In this document: piece by piece, positions 47,844 through 55,698 of the stretch
Layout: the number at the start of each line of letters is the position of its first letter
Position numbering within the stretch: the stretch's first letter is position 1
NCBI RefSeq assembly: GCF_016756595.1
Contig: NZ_AP023257.1
Location: forward strand, 372,001 to 436,000
Length of the DNA: 64,000 bases
Source: Mesorhizobium sp. L-2-11
GTDB lineage: Bacteria > Pseudomonadota > Alphaproteobacteria > Rhizobiales > Rhizobiaceae
Direction: 5' to 3'
The notes under the pieces: model-generated
Database searches by the model: none
The model's input: the letters and a program-made list of their open reading frames with translations, nothing else
What the model was told of the DNA's origin: nothing
Translations under genes and position numbers: made by a program

Positions 47844-48839
47844 ATGCCTCTCCGCTTCGCTCTTCTCGGTGCCGGCCGCATCGGCAAGGTCCACGCCCGT
47901 GCCGTCGGCTCCAATCCACAGGCCAGGCTGGTGGCAGTTGCCGATGCATTCGAGAAGGCGGCGACCGATCTGGCGTCGGCCTACGGCGCGGAAGTACGCA
48001 GCATCGAGGCCATCGAAAAAGCCGGGGATATCGACGCGGTCATCATCTGCACGCCGACCGACACCCATGCCGATCTGATCGAGCGGTTCGCCAAGGCAGG
48101 CAAGGCGATCTTCTGCGAGAAGCCGATCGATCTCGACGCCGGCCGAGTGGAAGAATGCCTGGCCGTGGTCGACAAGGCCGGCGCCACTTTGATGGTCGGC
48201 TTCAACCGCCGCTTCGATCCGCATTTCGCCGCCGTGCGCAAGGCGATCGACGACGGCGCCATCGGCACCGTCGAGATGGTGACCATCACGTCGCGCGATC
48301 CCGGCCCGCCGCCGCTCGACTATATCGGCCGCTCGGGCGGCATCTTCCGCGACATGACCATCCATGATTTCGATATGGCGCGCTTCCTGCTCGGCGAGGA
48401 GCCGGTGGCGGTCAGCGCCCATGCCTCGGTGCTGGTCGACAAAAAGATCGGCGAGGCCGGCGACTTCGACAGCGTCAGCGTCATCCTCGAAACCGCCTCC
48501 GGCAAGCAGTGCGTCATCTCCAATTCGCGGCGCGCCACTTATGGCTACGACCAGCGGATCGAGGTGCATGGCTCGAAAGGCATGGTTGCGGCCGAGAACC
48601 AGCGGCCGGTGTCGATCGAACTGGCCAATGAGAAAGGCTATACGCGCCCGCCGCTGCACGACTTCTTCATGACCCGCTACCTCGACGCCTATGCCAACGA
48701 GATCGCCGCCTTCATCGCGGCGGCGACGTCGGGCGAGAAGGCGGCGCCCAGCGGCAAAGACGGGCTCGTCGCGCTGAGGCTGGCGGACGCGGCGCTGAAA
48801 TCGGCCAGAGAAGGCAAGACCGTCCGCCTCGACAACTGA
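47844..48839 (+). CDS. iolG: Inositol 2-dehydrogenase
   Basis: Oxidises myo-inositol to scyllo-inosose with NAD+, the first step of inositol catabolism. The 331-residue Gfo/Idh/MocA-family protein has an N-terminal Rossmann fold (LLGAGRIGKVHARAVG), the conserved EKPIDL and a catalytic HDFDMARF histidine (IHDFDMA). It follows the importer genes by 126 bases and precedes an SDR gene. Related scyllo-inositol dehydrogenases cannot be separated by eye, but the neighbourhood favours the inositol enzyme. Confidence 0.88.
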   Translation: MPLRFALLGAGRIGKVHARAVGSNPQARLVAVADAFEKAATDLASAYGAEVRSIEAIEKAGDIDAVIICTPTDTHADLIERFAKAGKAIFCEKPIDLDAGRVEECLAVVDKAGATLMVGFNRRFDPHFAAVRKAIDDGAIGTVEMVTITSRDPGPPPLDYIGRSGGIFRDMTIHDFDMARFLLGEEPVAVSAHASVLVDKKIGEAGDFDSVSVILETASGKQCVISNSRRATYGYDQRIEVHGSKGMVAAENQRPVSIELANEKGYTRPPLHDFFMTRYLDAYANEIAAFIAAATSGEKAAPSGKDGLVALRLADAALKSAREGKTVRLDN

Positions 48840-48865
48840 GCAACATCAATCACAGGAGCAAGGCG

Positions 48866-49660
48866 ATGAACGGTTCCGCCGGTCGCAATTCAGAGACACG
48901 CGCCATCGTCACCGGCGGCGCGCAAGGCATCGGCTTCGCCGTCGCCGAGACGCTGGCCGACGAGGGCTGCCGCGCCCTGGCGCTGGTCGGCCGTTCCAGG
49001 GAGAAGGGCGACAAGGCGGTCGCCGCTCTTGCGAAAAACGGCGTCGACGCCATCTTCATCAGCGCCGACGTCTCAGTGGTGGCCGACTGCAAGCGGGTCG
49101 TCGAAACCGCGATCGCTCATTTCGGCACCGTCAATGCGCTGGTCAACGCCGCCGCCACCTCGGCCCGCGGCTCACTGGTCGAGACCTCCGAGGATCTTTT
49201 TGACCAGATCTTCCAGACCAATGTGCGCGGCCCCTTCTTCCTGATGCAGGGTGTGGTGGCGCATCTGCTCGACCGCAAGGCGCCCGGCTCGATCGTCAAC
49301 GTGCTGTCGATGTCGGCGCATTGCGGCCAGTCATTCCTGGCGCCCTATTCGTCGAGCAAGGGCGCACTGGCGACGCTAACCAAGAATGTCGCCAATGCCT
49401 ATCGCGGCAATCGCATTCGCTGCAACGCCGTGCTGCCCGGCTGGATGGACACCGAGGGCGAGGCGATCGTGCAGAAGAAATGGCACGACGCGCCAGACGA
49501 CTGGCTGGAAAAGGCCGAGGCCGCGCAACCGATGGGCCAGTTGGTGAAGCCGGCACAGCTTGCCCGGCTGATCAGCTATATGATCAGCCCGCAGTCGGGC
49601 GTCATGACCGGCTCGCTGGTCGACTACGACCAGACCATTGCAGGGTCCTCGCCGGAATAA
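48866..49660 (+). CDS. SDR-family oxidoreductase in the inositol locus
   Basis: A 264-residue short-chain dehydrogenase. The cofactor loop is TGGAQGIGFAV, the catalytic residues are the serine in VLSMSAHCG and YSSSK, and the PGWMDTEGEAI segment is typical of sugar alcohol dehydrogenases. It begins 26 bases after iolG and is the last gene of that operon. The substrate is unknown; an inosose or amino-inositol derivative is plausible from context. Confidence 0.85.
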   Translation: MNGSAGRNSETRAIVTGGAQGIGFAVAETLADEGCRALALVGRSREKGDKAVAALAKNGVDAIFISADVSVVADCKRVVETAIAHFGTVNALVNAAATSARGSLVETSEDLFDQIFQTNVRGPFFLMQGVVAHLLDRKAPGSIVNVLSMSAHCGQSFLAPYSSSKGALATLTKNVANAYRGNRIRCNAVLPGWMDTEGEAIVQKKWHDAPDDWLEKAEAAQPMGQLVKPAQLARLISYMISPQSGVMTGSLVDYDQTIAGSSPE

Positions 49661-49693
49661 GTTCAGCCGAGTAGCCTAGCGGAACGCCCATCG

Positions 49694-49874
49694 CTTCGTC
49701 ATGCTGGGGCGGAGCAAGGAGCGAAGCGACGCGGCGCAGTATCCATGCCGCGATTTCAGAGCATTGCTCCGGTGCAGAATTCTGCTCCGCTGCACTCCTC
49801 GGCCAAGGCCACGACATGGATCCCAGGGTCTTCGCGACGGAGCTTCGCTCCTGCTTCGCCCTGGGATGACGAAG
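49694..49874. repeat. MITE-like repeat with terminal inverted repeats
   Basis: The left end (CTTCGTCATGCTGGGGCGGA...) and the complement of the right end (CTTCGTCATCCCAGGGCGAA...) match over about 45 bases with gaps. Both ends lead inwards to a CATGGAT/ATCCATG pair. It contains no gene. It separates the SDR gene from the aroG leader and fills most of a 334-base gap. Elements like this are dispersed in Mesorhizobium genomes. Confidence 0.6.
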
Positions 49875-49994
49875 GTGGGGAATCCCGAATTGGCTGGACA
49901 ACAGGCCTCTAACCCCTCAGATTGCCTGCGCAGCGCTACTACGCAGCTTCATCAGAGACGTGACAAGCGCCTCGGCTTCGGCTATAGGGCTGGC

Positions 49995-50072
49995 ATGATC
50001 CACCTGACCGCCTCGTTCTGGTATTTTAGCTACGGCAGCTCGCTGGCGGCGGGAGGATTGCGCTCGATCTGA
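49995..50072 (+). CDS. aroG leader peptide (attenuator)
   Basis: A 25-codon open frame upstream of aroG that encodes SFWYFSY: Phe, Trp, Tyr, Phe and Tyr codons at 50016-50033, with one serine between. Clustered codons for the end products of a pathway are the hallmark of transcription attenuation leaders. GGGCTGG just upstream may be the ribosome site. Starvation for aromatic amino acids would stall the ribosome at these codons. It is followed by a terminator before aroG. Too short and unusual in composition to be a normal protein. Confidence 0.8.
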   Translation: MIHLTASFWYFSYGSSLAAGGLRSI

Positions 50073-50105
50073 AGATTGCAGCAACAACATCCGAACAGCC
50101 GCCAG
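50043..50105 (+). promoter_or_regulatory. Antiterminator pairing of the aroG attenuator
   Basis: CTGGCGGC at 50043-50050 is the exact complement of GCCGCCAG at 50098-50105, which is also the left arm of the aroG terminator. Pairing of these two segments would stop the terminator from forming. CCGCC at 50008-50012, covered by a ribosome stalled at the aromatic codons, can pair with GGCGG at 50045-50049. The layout therefore gives the three alternative stems of a trp-type attenuator. Confidence 0.7.
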
Positions 50106-50121
50106 ACCTGGCGGCTTTTTT
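50098..50121 (+). terminator. Rho-independent terminator in the aroG leader
   Basis: Seven-base-pair stem (GCCGCCA at 50098-50104 and TGGCGGC at 50109-50115), a GACC loop and six T residues. It lies 26 bases past the leader-peptide stop and 40 bases before the aroG start codon, so it can act only as an attenuator of aroG. Confidence 0.9.
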
Positions 50122-50160
50122 GTTTCAGCCGGCAGGTCTCCCAACCAGGAGCAGAAAGCC

Positions 50161-51252
50161 GTGTTGACCACCACAGATGATCTTCGGGTCAAGGAAATCC
50201 GAGAGCTGAGTACGCCGGACGACGTGATGCGGGAGATACCGCGCACGCTGACGGCGACGCGCACCGTTGCCGCGTCACGCAACGCTATCCACGCCGTGCT
50301 GACCGGCGCCGACGATCGGCTGGTCGTCGTCGTCGGACCCTGTTCGATCCACGACCCGATCGCTGCCGTCGACTATGCCAGCCGGCTGGTGGCGCTGCGC
50401 GAGAGCCTGTCGGACCGGCTGGAGATCGTGATGCGCGTGTATTTCGAGAAGCCGCGCACGACGGTTGGCTGGAAGGGCCTGATCAACGATCCCGACCTGG
50501 ATGGCAGCTTCAACATCGACAAGGGTCTGCGGATGGCTCGCAACGTGCTCTCCGCGGTCAACAACCTTGGCCTTCCGGCGGCGACCGAATTCCTCGACAT
50601 GGCAACCCCGCAATACATTGCCGACCTCGTCGCCTGGGGCGCGATCGGCGCGCGCACGACAGAAAGCCAGATTCATCGCGAACTTGCATCCGGCCTGTCC
50701 TGCCCGGTCGGCTTCAAGAACGGCACCGACGGCAATTTGCGGATCGCCGCCGAGGCGGTGAAATCCGCCGCCCAGCCGCATCATTTCATGGCGGTGACAA
50801 AGGGCGGGCGCAGCGCAATCGCAACGACCACCGGCAACGAGGATTGCCACGTCATCCTGCGCGGCGGCATTGTGCCGAACTATGACGCAGCGAGCATCGC
50901 TGCCGCCTGCGCGGAACTCGGCCGGATCGGCATAGCACCACGGCTGATGATCGACGTCAGCCACGCCAACAGCAACAAGAAGCCGGAGAACCAGCCGATG
51001 GTGGCGGCCGACGTCGCAGGCCAGGTCGCGGCAGGCGAAAAACGCATCATCGGCGTCATGATCGAGAGCAACCTCGTCGCTGGCCGGCAGGAGGTCATGC
51101 CTGGCAAGCCGCTCGCCTATGGCCAAAGCATCACTGATGGCTGCATCGACTGGACAACCACCGAAACGGTGCTGCACGGCCTTGCCGACGCCGTCGAGCA
51201 ACGCCGGTCAGCGCGACGCGCCCTGATCGCCAGCCGTCCGGGAGCCGCCTGA
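50161..51252 (+). CDS. aroG: 3-deoxy-7-phosphoheptulonate (DAHP) synthase, class I
   Basis: First step of the shikimate pathway: condenses PEP with erythrose-4-phosphate. The product is 363 residues, of the type I AroF/G/H family. Motifs include VVVGPCSIHDP, MRVYFEKPRTTVGWKGLINDP (in pattern), GARTTESQIHRELASGLSCPVGFKNGTDG and DVSHANSNKKPENQP. Starts with GTG, with AGGAG ten bases upstream. It is preceded by a leader peptide and attenuator, so expression should rise when aromatic amino acids run low. Confidence 0.96.
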   Translation: MLTTTDDLRVKEIRELSTPDDVMREIPRTLTATRTVAASRNAIHAVLTGADDRLVVVVGPCSIHDPIAAVDYASRLVALRESLSDRLEIVMRVYFEKPRTTVGWKGLINDPDLDGSFNIDKGLRMARNVLSAVNNLGLPAATEFLDMATPQYIADLVAWGAIGARTTESQIHRELASGLSCPVGFKNGTDGNLRIAAEAVKSAAQPHHFMAVTKGGRSAIATTTGNEDCHVILRGGIVPNYDAASIAAACAELGRIGIAPRLMIDVSHANSNKKPENQPMVAADVAGQVAAGEKRIIGVMIESNLVAGRQEVMPGKPLAYGQSITDGCIDWTTTETVLHGLADAVEQRRSARRALIASRPGAA

Positions 51253-51267
51253 GACAGCTGGCGCGTT

Positions 51268-51464
51268 GCCCCCTTCTCCCCTTGTGGGAGAAGGTGGATC
51301 GGCGCGTAGCGCCGAGACGGATGAGGGGTGCTGAACGGAACACTGCGTTTAAAATGTCGAATGATTTTAAGCTCTTATGACTTCAAGGCAGCGATCCGGC
51401 CAACACCCCTCATCCGACCGAGCTTCGCTCGGCCACCTTCTCCCACAGGGGGAGAAGGGGAGCC
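51268..51464. repeat. MITE-like element with ~60-bp inverted ends
   Basis: The left arm (51270-51330) begins CCCCTTCTCCCCTTGTGGGA and ends GATGAGGGGTG. The right arm (51403-51464) is its imperfect complement, beginning ACACCCCTCATCC. Each arm has its own small hairpin (GGCGCGTAGCGCC on the left, GAGCTTCGCTC on the right). About 70 bases of AT-rich sequence lie between the arms. No gene inside. A second copy is at 62301-62592. Confidence 0.75.
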
Positions 51465-51474
51465 AACGCCGGCG

Positions 51475-52584
51475 TCACCTCACATCCACCCAGCGCTGCT
51501 CCTCGAAGGAACGCGCCATCGCATGCACGGTGCGCTCGATCTCAAGGCCTTCGTCGAAATCGATGATGCGCGCCGGCTTGCCGGCCAGCCGGATCAAAAG
51601 CTCGCGGCATTCGATGATCTTGAGGTCGTTGAAGCCGAGACCGTGGCCGGGCGCCGGCAGGAAGGCGTCGTAGGGCTTGTGGTGCGGCGCCACCAGGATG
51701 GTGCGAAAGCCTTGCTCGGTCGGACGGTCGGATGTCAGGTAGAGCTGGAACTCGTTCATCCGCTCCTGGTCGTACAGGATCGAGCCCTTCGAGCCGAAGA
51801 TCTGAATGGCGATCCGGCCCTTGCGGCCCCAGGCCGAACGGTTGACTAGGAGAGTACCGGCAATGCCGTTTTCGAGATGCATCAGCACGCTGGCGATGTC
51901 GTAGGTCTCGACCGCGCGACGCCCGCCCGATGCGACGCGGCGATCGGAATAGGGTTTTGTCATGTCGCACATGACGCGAGCGACGCGGCCGAACAGCACA
52001 GAGAGCAGCGACAGCGGATGCACGGCGAAATCGTCGAGCGCGCCGTAACCGGACGCCGCCTCGTGTTTCCAGAAGAACAGCGCCTCCGGGTCGGCCATGA
52101 AATCCTCGTCCATCTCGATGCGCAGATGATTGACGTCGCCGATGATCTTCTCGTCGAGCAGGGCACCGATATGGCGGATCGCCGGATTCTGAATATAGTT
52201 GTAGCCGAGCGCCGCCACCCTGCCAGATTTCTTGGCCGCCGCCGCCATGGCCTGCGCCTCGGCAAAGCTCGGCGCCATCGGCTTTTCGCACCACAGATGC
52301 TTGCCGGCTTCGAGGATGGCGACGGCCATTTCCGGGTGGAACTGGTTCGGCGTGGTCAGCGATACGATATCGACGTCCGGATCGTCGACGATGGCGCGCC
52401 AGTCGCCGGAGCCCTTGGCGAAGCCGAACTCGGTCGCCCGGCGCTTGGCGAGGTCGTCATCGACCTCGCCAAGATGGACCAGCCTTGGCTTGGCCACGTC
52501 GGGAAAGACGGTGCCGACCGCGTTCCAGGCGATGGCGTGGCACTTGCCCATGAACCCCGTGCCGATAAGACCGACTCCGACCAT
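51475..52584 (-). CDS. Gfo/Idh/MocA-family oxidoreductase
   Basis: A 369-residue NAD(P)-dependent dehydrogenase. The Rossmann loop is GLIGTGFMGKCHAIAW at the N-terminus, followed by the CEKPMAPSFAEAQ motif and the family C-terminal half. It lies back-to-back with the iolR gene in the inositol locus and may oxidise another inositol isomer or an amino-inositol; MocA of the rhizopine pathway belongs to the same family. The start MVGVGLIGTG has AAGGAA directly upstream; longer starts are improbable. Confidence 0.87.
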   Translation of the reverse strand: MVGVGLIGTGFMGKCHAIAWNAVGTVFPDVAKPRLVHLGEVDDDLAKRRATEFGFAKGSGDWRAIVDDPDVDIVSLTTPNQFHPEMAVAILEAGKHLWCEKPMAPSFAEAQAMAAAAKKSGRVAALGYNYIQNPAIRHIGALLDEKIIGDVNHLRIEMDEDFMADPEALFFWKHEAASGYGALDDFAVHPLSLLSVLFGRVARVMCDMTKPYSDRRVASGGRRAVETYDIASVLMHLENGIAGTLLVNRSAWGRKGRIAIQIFGSKGSILYDQERMNEFQLYLTSDRPTEQGFRTILVAPHHKPYDAFLPAPGHGLGFNDLKIIECRELLIRLAGKPARIIDFDEGLEIERTVHAMARSFEEQRWVDVR

Positions 52585-52626
52585 TTCCTTGTCTCCGCTG
52601 CCAGAAAGGTTGTGTGGATGAATTAG

Positions 52627-52647
52627 TCCATTTTTGCCAGAAATGGA
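52627..52647. promoter_or_regulatory. 21-bp palindrome between the Gfo/Idh gene and iolR
   Basis: TCCATTT-TTGCCAG-AAATGGA, perfect 7-base arms. It is placed 43 bases before the Gfo/Idh start and 92 bases before the iolR start, in their shared divergent control region. A regulator, perhaps IolR itself, could bind here. Confidence 0.45.
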
Positions 52648-52738
52648 ACGCATGGCTCATTTTTTATGGTCTTCTTGCACAGGCTCGCTATGATGGGGCA
52701 TCACACGGCATCGACTGATGAACCTGGGCGGAGCGACT

Positions 52739-53584
52739 ATGGACGAACGGGTGCCCCGCGATTTCGAGACGCTGCGTACGACGATCCTGGAACGGCGCCA
52801 GAGCCTGCCCAAGCGCATCGCGCAGATCGCCGCCTATGCGCTCGACAATCCCGACGATATTGCCTTCGGCACCGCCGCCAGCATCGCCGCCTCCGCCGGC
52901 GTCCAGCCTTCGACCTTGATCCGTTTCGCCCAGCAGCTCGGCTTCGACGGCTTCACCAGCCTGCAGCTGGTGTTTCGCGAACGCCTGCGCGAGCGCAATT
53001 CGTCCTATGATGAAAGGCTGGCGGCATTGCGCGCCAAGGCCGAGGAAGGCGCCGGTCACCGAGCAATTTTCGACGGCTTCGTCGCCGCGGCGAGCACCTC
53101 GCTCAACGATATTTCAGGCAGGTTGAACGAAGACCATTTCGAAGCTGCAATCGCCTTGCTGGCGAAGGCGGAGACCATTTATGTGCTGGCCAAGCGCCGC
53201 TCCTATCCGGTCGCCTCCTACATCGCTTATGCGCTGGGCAAGCTCAAGATCCGCAACCAGCTGATCGAATCGGCTGCCGGCCTCAACGCCGAGATGATCA
53301 GCTTTGCCTCGCCCAGGGATGCCGTCATCGCCATCAGTTTCTCGCCTTATGCTCCAGCGAGCATCGAGGAGGCGCGCCTCATCTCGGAGCAAGGCGTTCC
53401 GATCGTGGCGATCACCGACAGTTCCTTTTCCCCGCTCGCCCAGTTCGCCAAAGTCTGGTTCGAGGTCGCCGAGGCCGATTTCGCCGGCTTCCGCTCGCTG
53501 TCAGCGACGATGGCGCTGGCCATGGCGCTGACCGTTGCGGTTGGCGAAAAGCGGCGTGACACCGCCGGCAAGCGCAGGGCCTGA
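52739..53584 (+). CDS. iolR: RpiR-family regulator of inositol catabolism (IolR)
   Basis: A 281-residue RpiR-type regulator: N-terminal helix-turn-helix (LPKRIAQIAAYALDNPDDIAFGTAASIAASAGVQPSTLIRFAQQLG, in pattern) and a C-terminal SIS sugar-isomerase domain (AETIYVLAKRRSYPVASYIAYALGKL; AISFSPYAPASIEEA). In S. meliloti the orthologous IolR represses iol genes. The gene lies directly before iolC-D-E-B. The ATG with GGAG six bases upstream is used instead of one seven codons earlier. Confidence 0.92.
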   Translation: MDERVPRDFETLRTTILERRQSLPKRIAQIAAYALDNPDDIAFGTAASIAASAGVQPSTLIRFAQQLGFDGFTSLQLVFRERLRERNSSYDERLAALRAKAEEGAGHRAIFDGFVAAASTSLNDISGRLNEDHFEAAIALLAKAETIYVLAKRRSYPVASYIAYALGKLKIRNQLIESAAGLNAEMISFASPRDAVIAISFSPYAPASIEEARLISEQGVPIVAITDSSFSPLAQFAKVWFEVAEADFAGFRSLSATMALAMALTVAVGEKRRDTAGKRRA

Positions 53585-53603
53585 CAGGCACCTTTTCGGC
53601 AAA

Positions 53604-53617
53604 GGAACGCACGTTCC
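53604..53617. promoter_or_regulatory. IolR operator, exact GGAA-N6-TTCC match, upstream of iolC
   Basis: GGAACGCACGTTCC, matching the GGAA-N6-TTCC palindrome that I recall for IolR of S. meliloti. It lies 112 bases before the iolC start, in the iolR-iolC gap. About one exact match is expected by chance in a window of this size, so its location in this gap is the main support. Confidence 0.65.
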
Positions 53618-53633
53618 ATATTGACTAACGATT

Positions 53634-53647
53634 GGAATTATTATTTC
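53634..53647. promoter_or_regulatory. Second IolR-like site upstream of iolC (one mismatch)
   Basis: GGAATTATTATTTC, one mismatch from the consensus, 30 bases (about three helical turns) after the exact site. Such spacing suits cooperative binding on one face of the DNA. Confidence 0.5.
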
Positions 53648-53728
53648 ATATTGCCGGCCACGGTGCCGCTCGTGCGTGTTACCCAAAACAATGTGTTACC
53701 AAGACAACAAGGCTGATGGGAGGTTCGA

Positions 53729-55663
53729 ATGAGCGAAGCTGTGGACGCGAAACATGCGCCGCTCGACGTTATCACCATCGGCCGCGCCTCGGTCGATCTC
53801 TACGGCCAGCAGATCGGCTCGCGCCTGGAGGACATCACCTCCTTTGCCAAGTCGGTCGGCGGCTGTCCGGCCAACATTTCGGTCGGTACGGCGAGGCTCG
53901 GTCTGCGCTCGGCTCTGCTCACCCGCGTCGGCAACGAGCAGATGGGTCGCTTCATCCGCGAGCAGCTGACACGCGAGGGCGTCTCCGTCGCTGGCCTCAG
54001 GACGGACCCGGACCGGCTGACCGCGCTGGTGCTGCTGTCGGTCGAGGACGAAGGCGTCTCGCCGATGATCTTCTACCGCTCCGACTGCGCTGACATGGCG
54101 CTTTCGGAAGACGATATCGACGAAGCGTTCATCGCTTCGGCACGCGCCATCGTCGTTACCGGAACGCATTTTTCGCGGCCCAACAGCGACGCCGCGCAGC
54201 GCAAGGCGATCCGCACTATCAAGGCCAAGGGCGGCAAGGTGGTGTTCGACATCGACTACCGCCCCAATCTCTGGGGTCTTGCCGGCCATGCCGAAGGCTT
54301 CGAACGCTACGTGAAATCCGACCGGGTCTCCGCCCAGCTGAAGTCGGTACTGCCTGATTGCGACCTGATCGTCGGCACCGAAGAAGAGATCATGATCGCC
54401 TCCGGCACCGACGATTGCCTCAGCGCGTTGAAGACGATCCGCTCGCTGTCCAAGGCCACCATCGTCTTGAAGCGCGGCGCCATGGGCTGCATCGTCTATG
54501 ACGGGCCGATCAGCGACGACCTCGAGGACGGCATTGTCGGCAGGGGCTTTCCGATCGAGGTCTACAATGTGCTCGGCGCCGGCGATGCCTTCATGTCCGG
54601 GTTCCTGCGCGGCTGGCTCGGCGGCGAAAGCCTGGAGACGGCGGCGACCTGGGCCAATGCCTGCGGCGCCTTCGCCGTGTCACGGCTGCTCTGCGCGCCG
54701 GAATACCCGACCTTCGAGGAATTGCAGTTCTTCCTGAAGAACGGCAGCAAGCATCTGGCGCTGCGCAAGGACGAGGCGATCAATCATATCCATTGGGCGA
54801 CGACGCGCCGGCGCGATATTCCCTCGCTGATGGCGCTGGCCTGCGATCATCGCATCCAGCTGGATGATGTCGCCGCGAAAGCCGGCGCCGACCCGTCGCG
54901 CATCCATGATTTCAAGGTGCTGACGGTCAAGGCGGCGGCAAAGGTTGCCGCCGGCCGTGCCGGTTACGGCATGCTGCTCGACGAAAAATACGGCCGCGAG
55001 GCGATGTTCGAATTCGCCCGCCATCCTTTCGCCTGGCTTGGCCGGCCGGTCGAACTGCCGGGATCGCGGCCGCTTCGTTTCGAATTCTCGCAGGATATCG
55101 GCTCGCAACTGATCGAGTGGCCGGTCGACCATTGCATCAAATGCCTGTGCTTCTACCACCCCGACGACCCGGAGGCGCTGAAGACCGAGCAGCAGCAGAA
55201 GCTCAAAAGCCTGTTCGAGGCCGCGCGGAAAGTAGGCAGGGAACTTCTCATCGAGATCATCGCCGGCAAGCACGGTACGCTCGACGATACCACCATCCCG
55301 CGGGCGCTGGAGGAACTCTATGCGCTCGATATCAAGCCCGACTGGTGGAAGCTTGAACCGCAGGCCTCGGCCGGGGCCTGGGCAAAGATCGAAGCGGTTA
55401 TCCTGAAGAACGATCCGTGGTGCCGCGGCGTTGTGCTGCTCGGCCTCGAAGCGCCACAGGACGAACTGGAAGCGGCCTTTGCCGCCACCGCCAAGGCACC
55501 CATCGTCAAGGGCTTCGCCGTCGGCCGCACCATCTTCATCAACGCGGCCGAACAATGGCTTTCCGGCAAGATGTCGGACGACGAGGCAGTGGCCGACATG
55601 GCGTCGCGCTTCGAAAAACTGACCGAGGCGTGGCTTGCCGCGCGCGGCCGCAAAGCAGCATAA
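53729..55663 (+). CDS. iolC: 5-dehydro-2-deoxygluconokinase fused to DUF2090 aldolase-like domain
   Basis: A 644-residue fusion. Residues about 10-325 are a PfkB-family kinase (IolC) that phosphorylates 5-dehydro-2-deoxygluconate, with NPLVLGAGDAF-type anion hole seen here as NVLGAGDAFMSGF. Residues about 335-640 are DUF2090, proposed to be the aldolase (IolJ role) that cleaves the product to dihydroxyacetone phosphate and malonic semialdehyde. No separate iolJ is in the window. It leads iolC-iolD-iolE-(DUF)-iolB, with IolR-type operators before it. Confidence 0.93.
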   Translation: MSEAVDAKHAPLDVITIGRASVDLYGQQIGSRLEDITSFAKSVGGCPANISVGTARLGLRSALLTRVGNEQMGRFIREQLTREGVSVAGLRTDPDRLTALVLLSVEDEGVSPMIFYRSDCADMALSEDDIDEAFIASARAIVVTGTHFSRPNSDAAQRKAIRTIKAKGGKVVFDIDYRPNLWGLAGHAEGFERYVKSDRVSAQLKSVLPDCDLIVGTEEEIMIASGTDDCLSALKTIRSLSKATIVLKRGAMGCIVYDGPISDDLEDGIVGRGFPIEVYNVLGAGDAFMSGFLRGWLGGESLETAATWANACGAFAVSRLLCAPEYPTFEELQFFLKNGSKHLALRKDEAINHIHWATTRRRDIPSLMALACDHRIQLDDVAAKAGADPSRIHDFKVLTVKAAAKVAAGRAGYGMLLDEKYGREAMFEFARHPFAWLGRPVELPGSRPLRFEFSQDIGSQLIEWPVDHCIKCLCFYHPDDPEALKTEQQQKLKSLFEAARKVGRELLIEIIAGKHGTLDDTTIPRALEELYALDIKPDWWKLEPQASAGAWAKIEAVILKNDPWCRGVVLLGLEAPQDELEAAFAATAKAPIVKGFAVGRTIFINAAEQWLSGKMSDDEAVADMASRFEKLTEAWLAARGRKAA

Positions 55664-55698
55664 CAAGGCGCGGCATAAGCACTGCGGAGGAAAACAAC

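Noticed and set aside
49701..49994. Longer open frame that would extend the aroG leader peptide upstream
   Set aside because: The upstream part runs through an inverted-end repeat and has no protein-like features; only the 25-codon frame with its own start makes sense as a leader.
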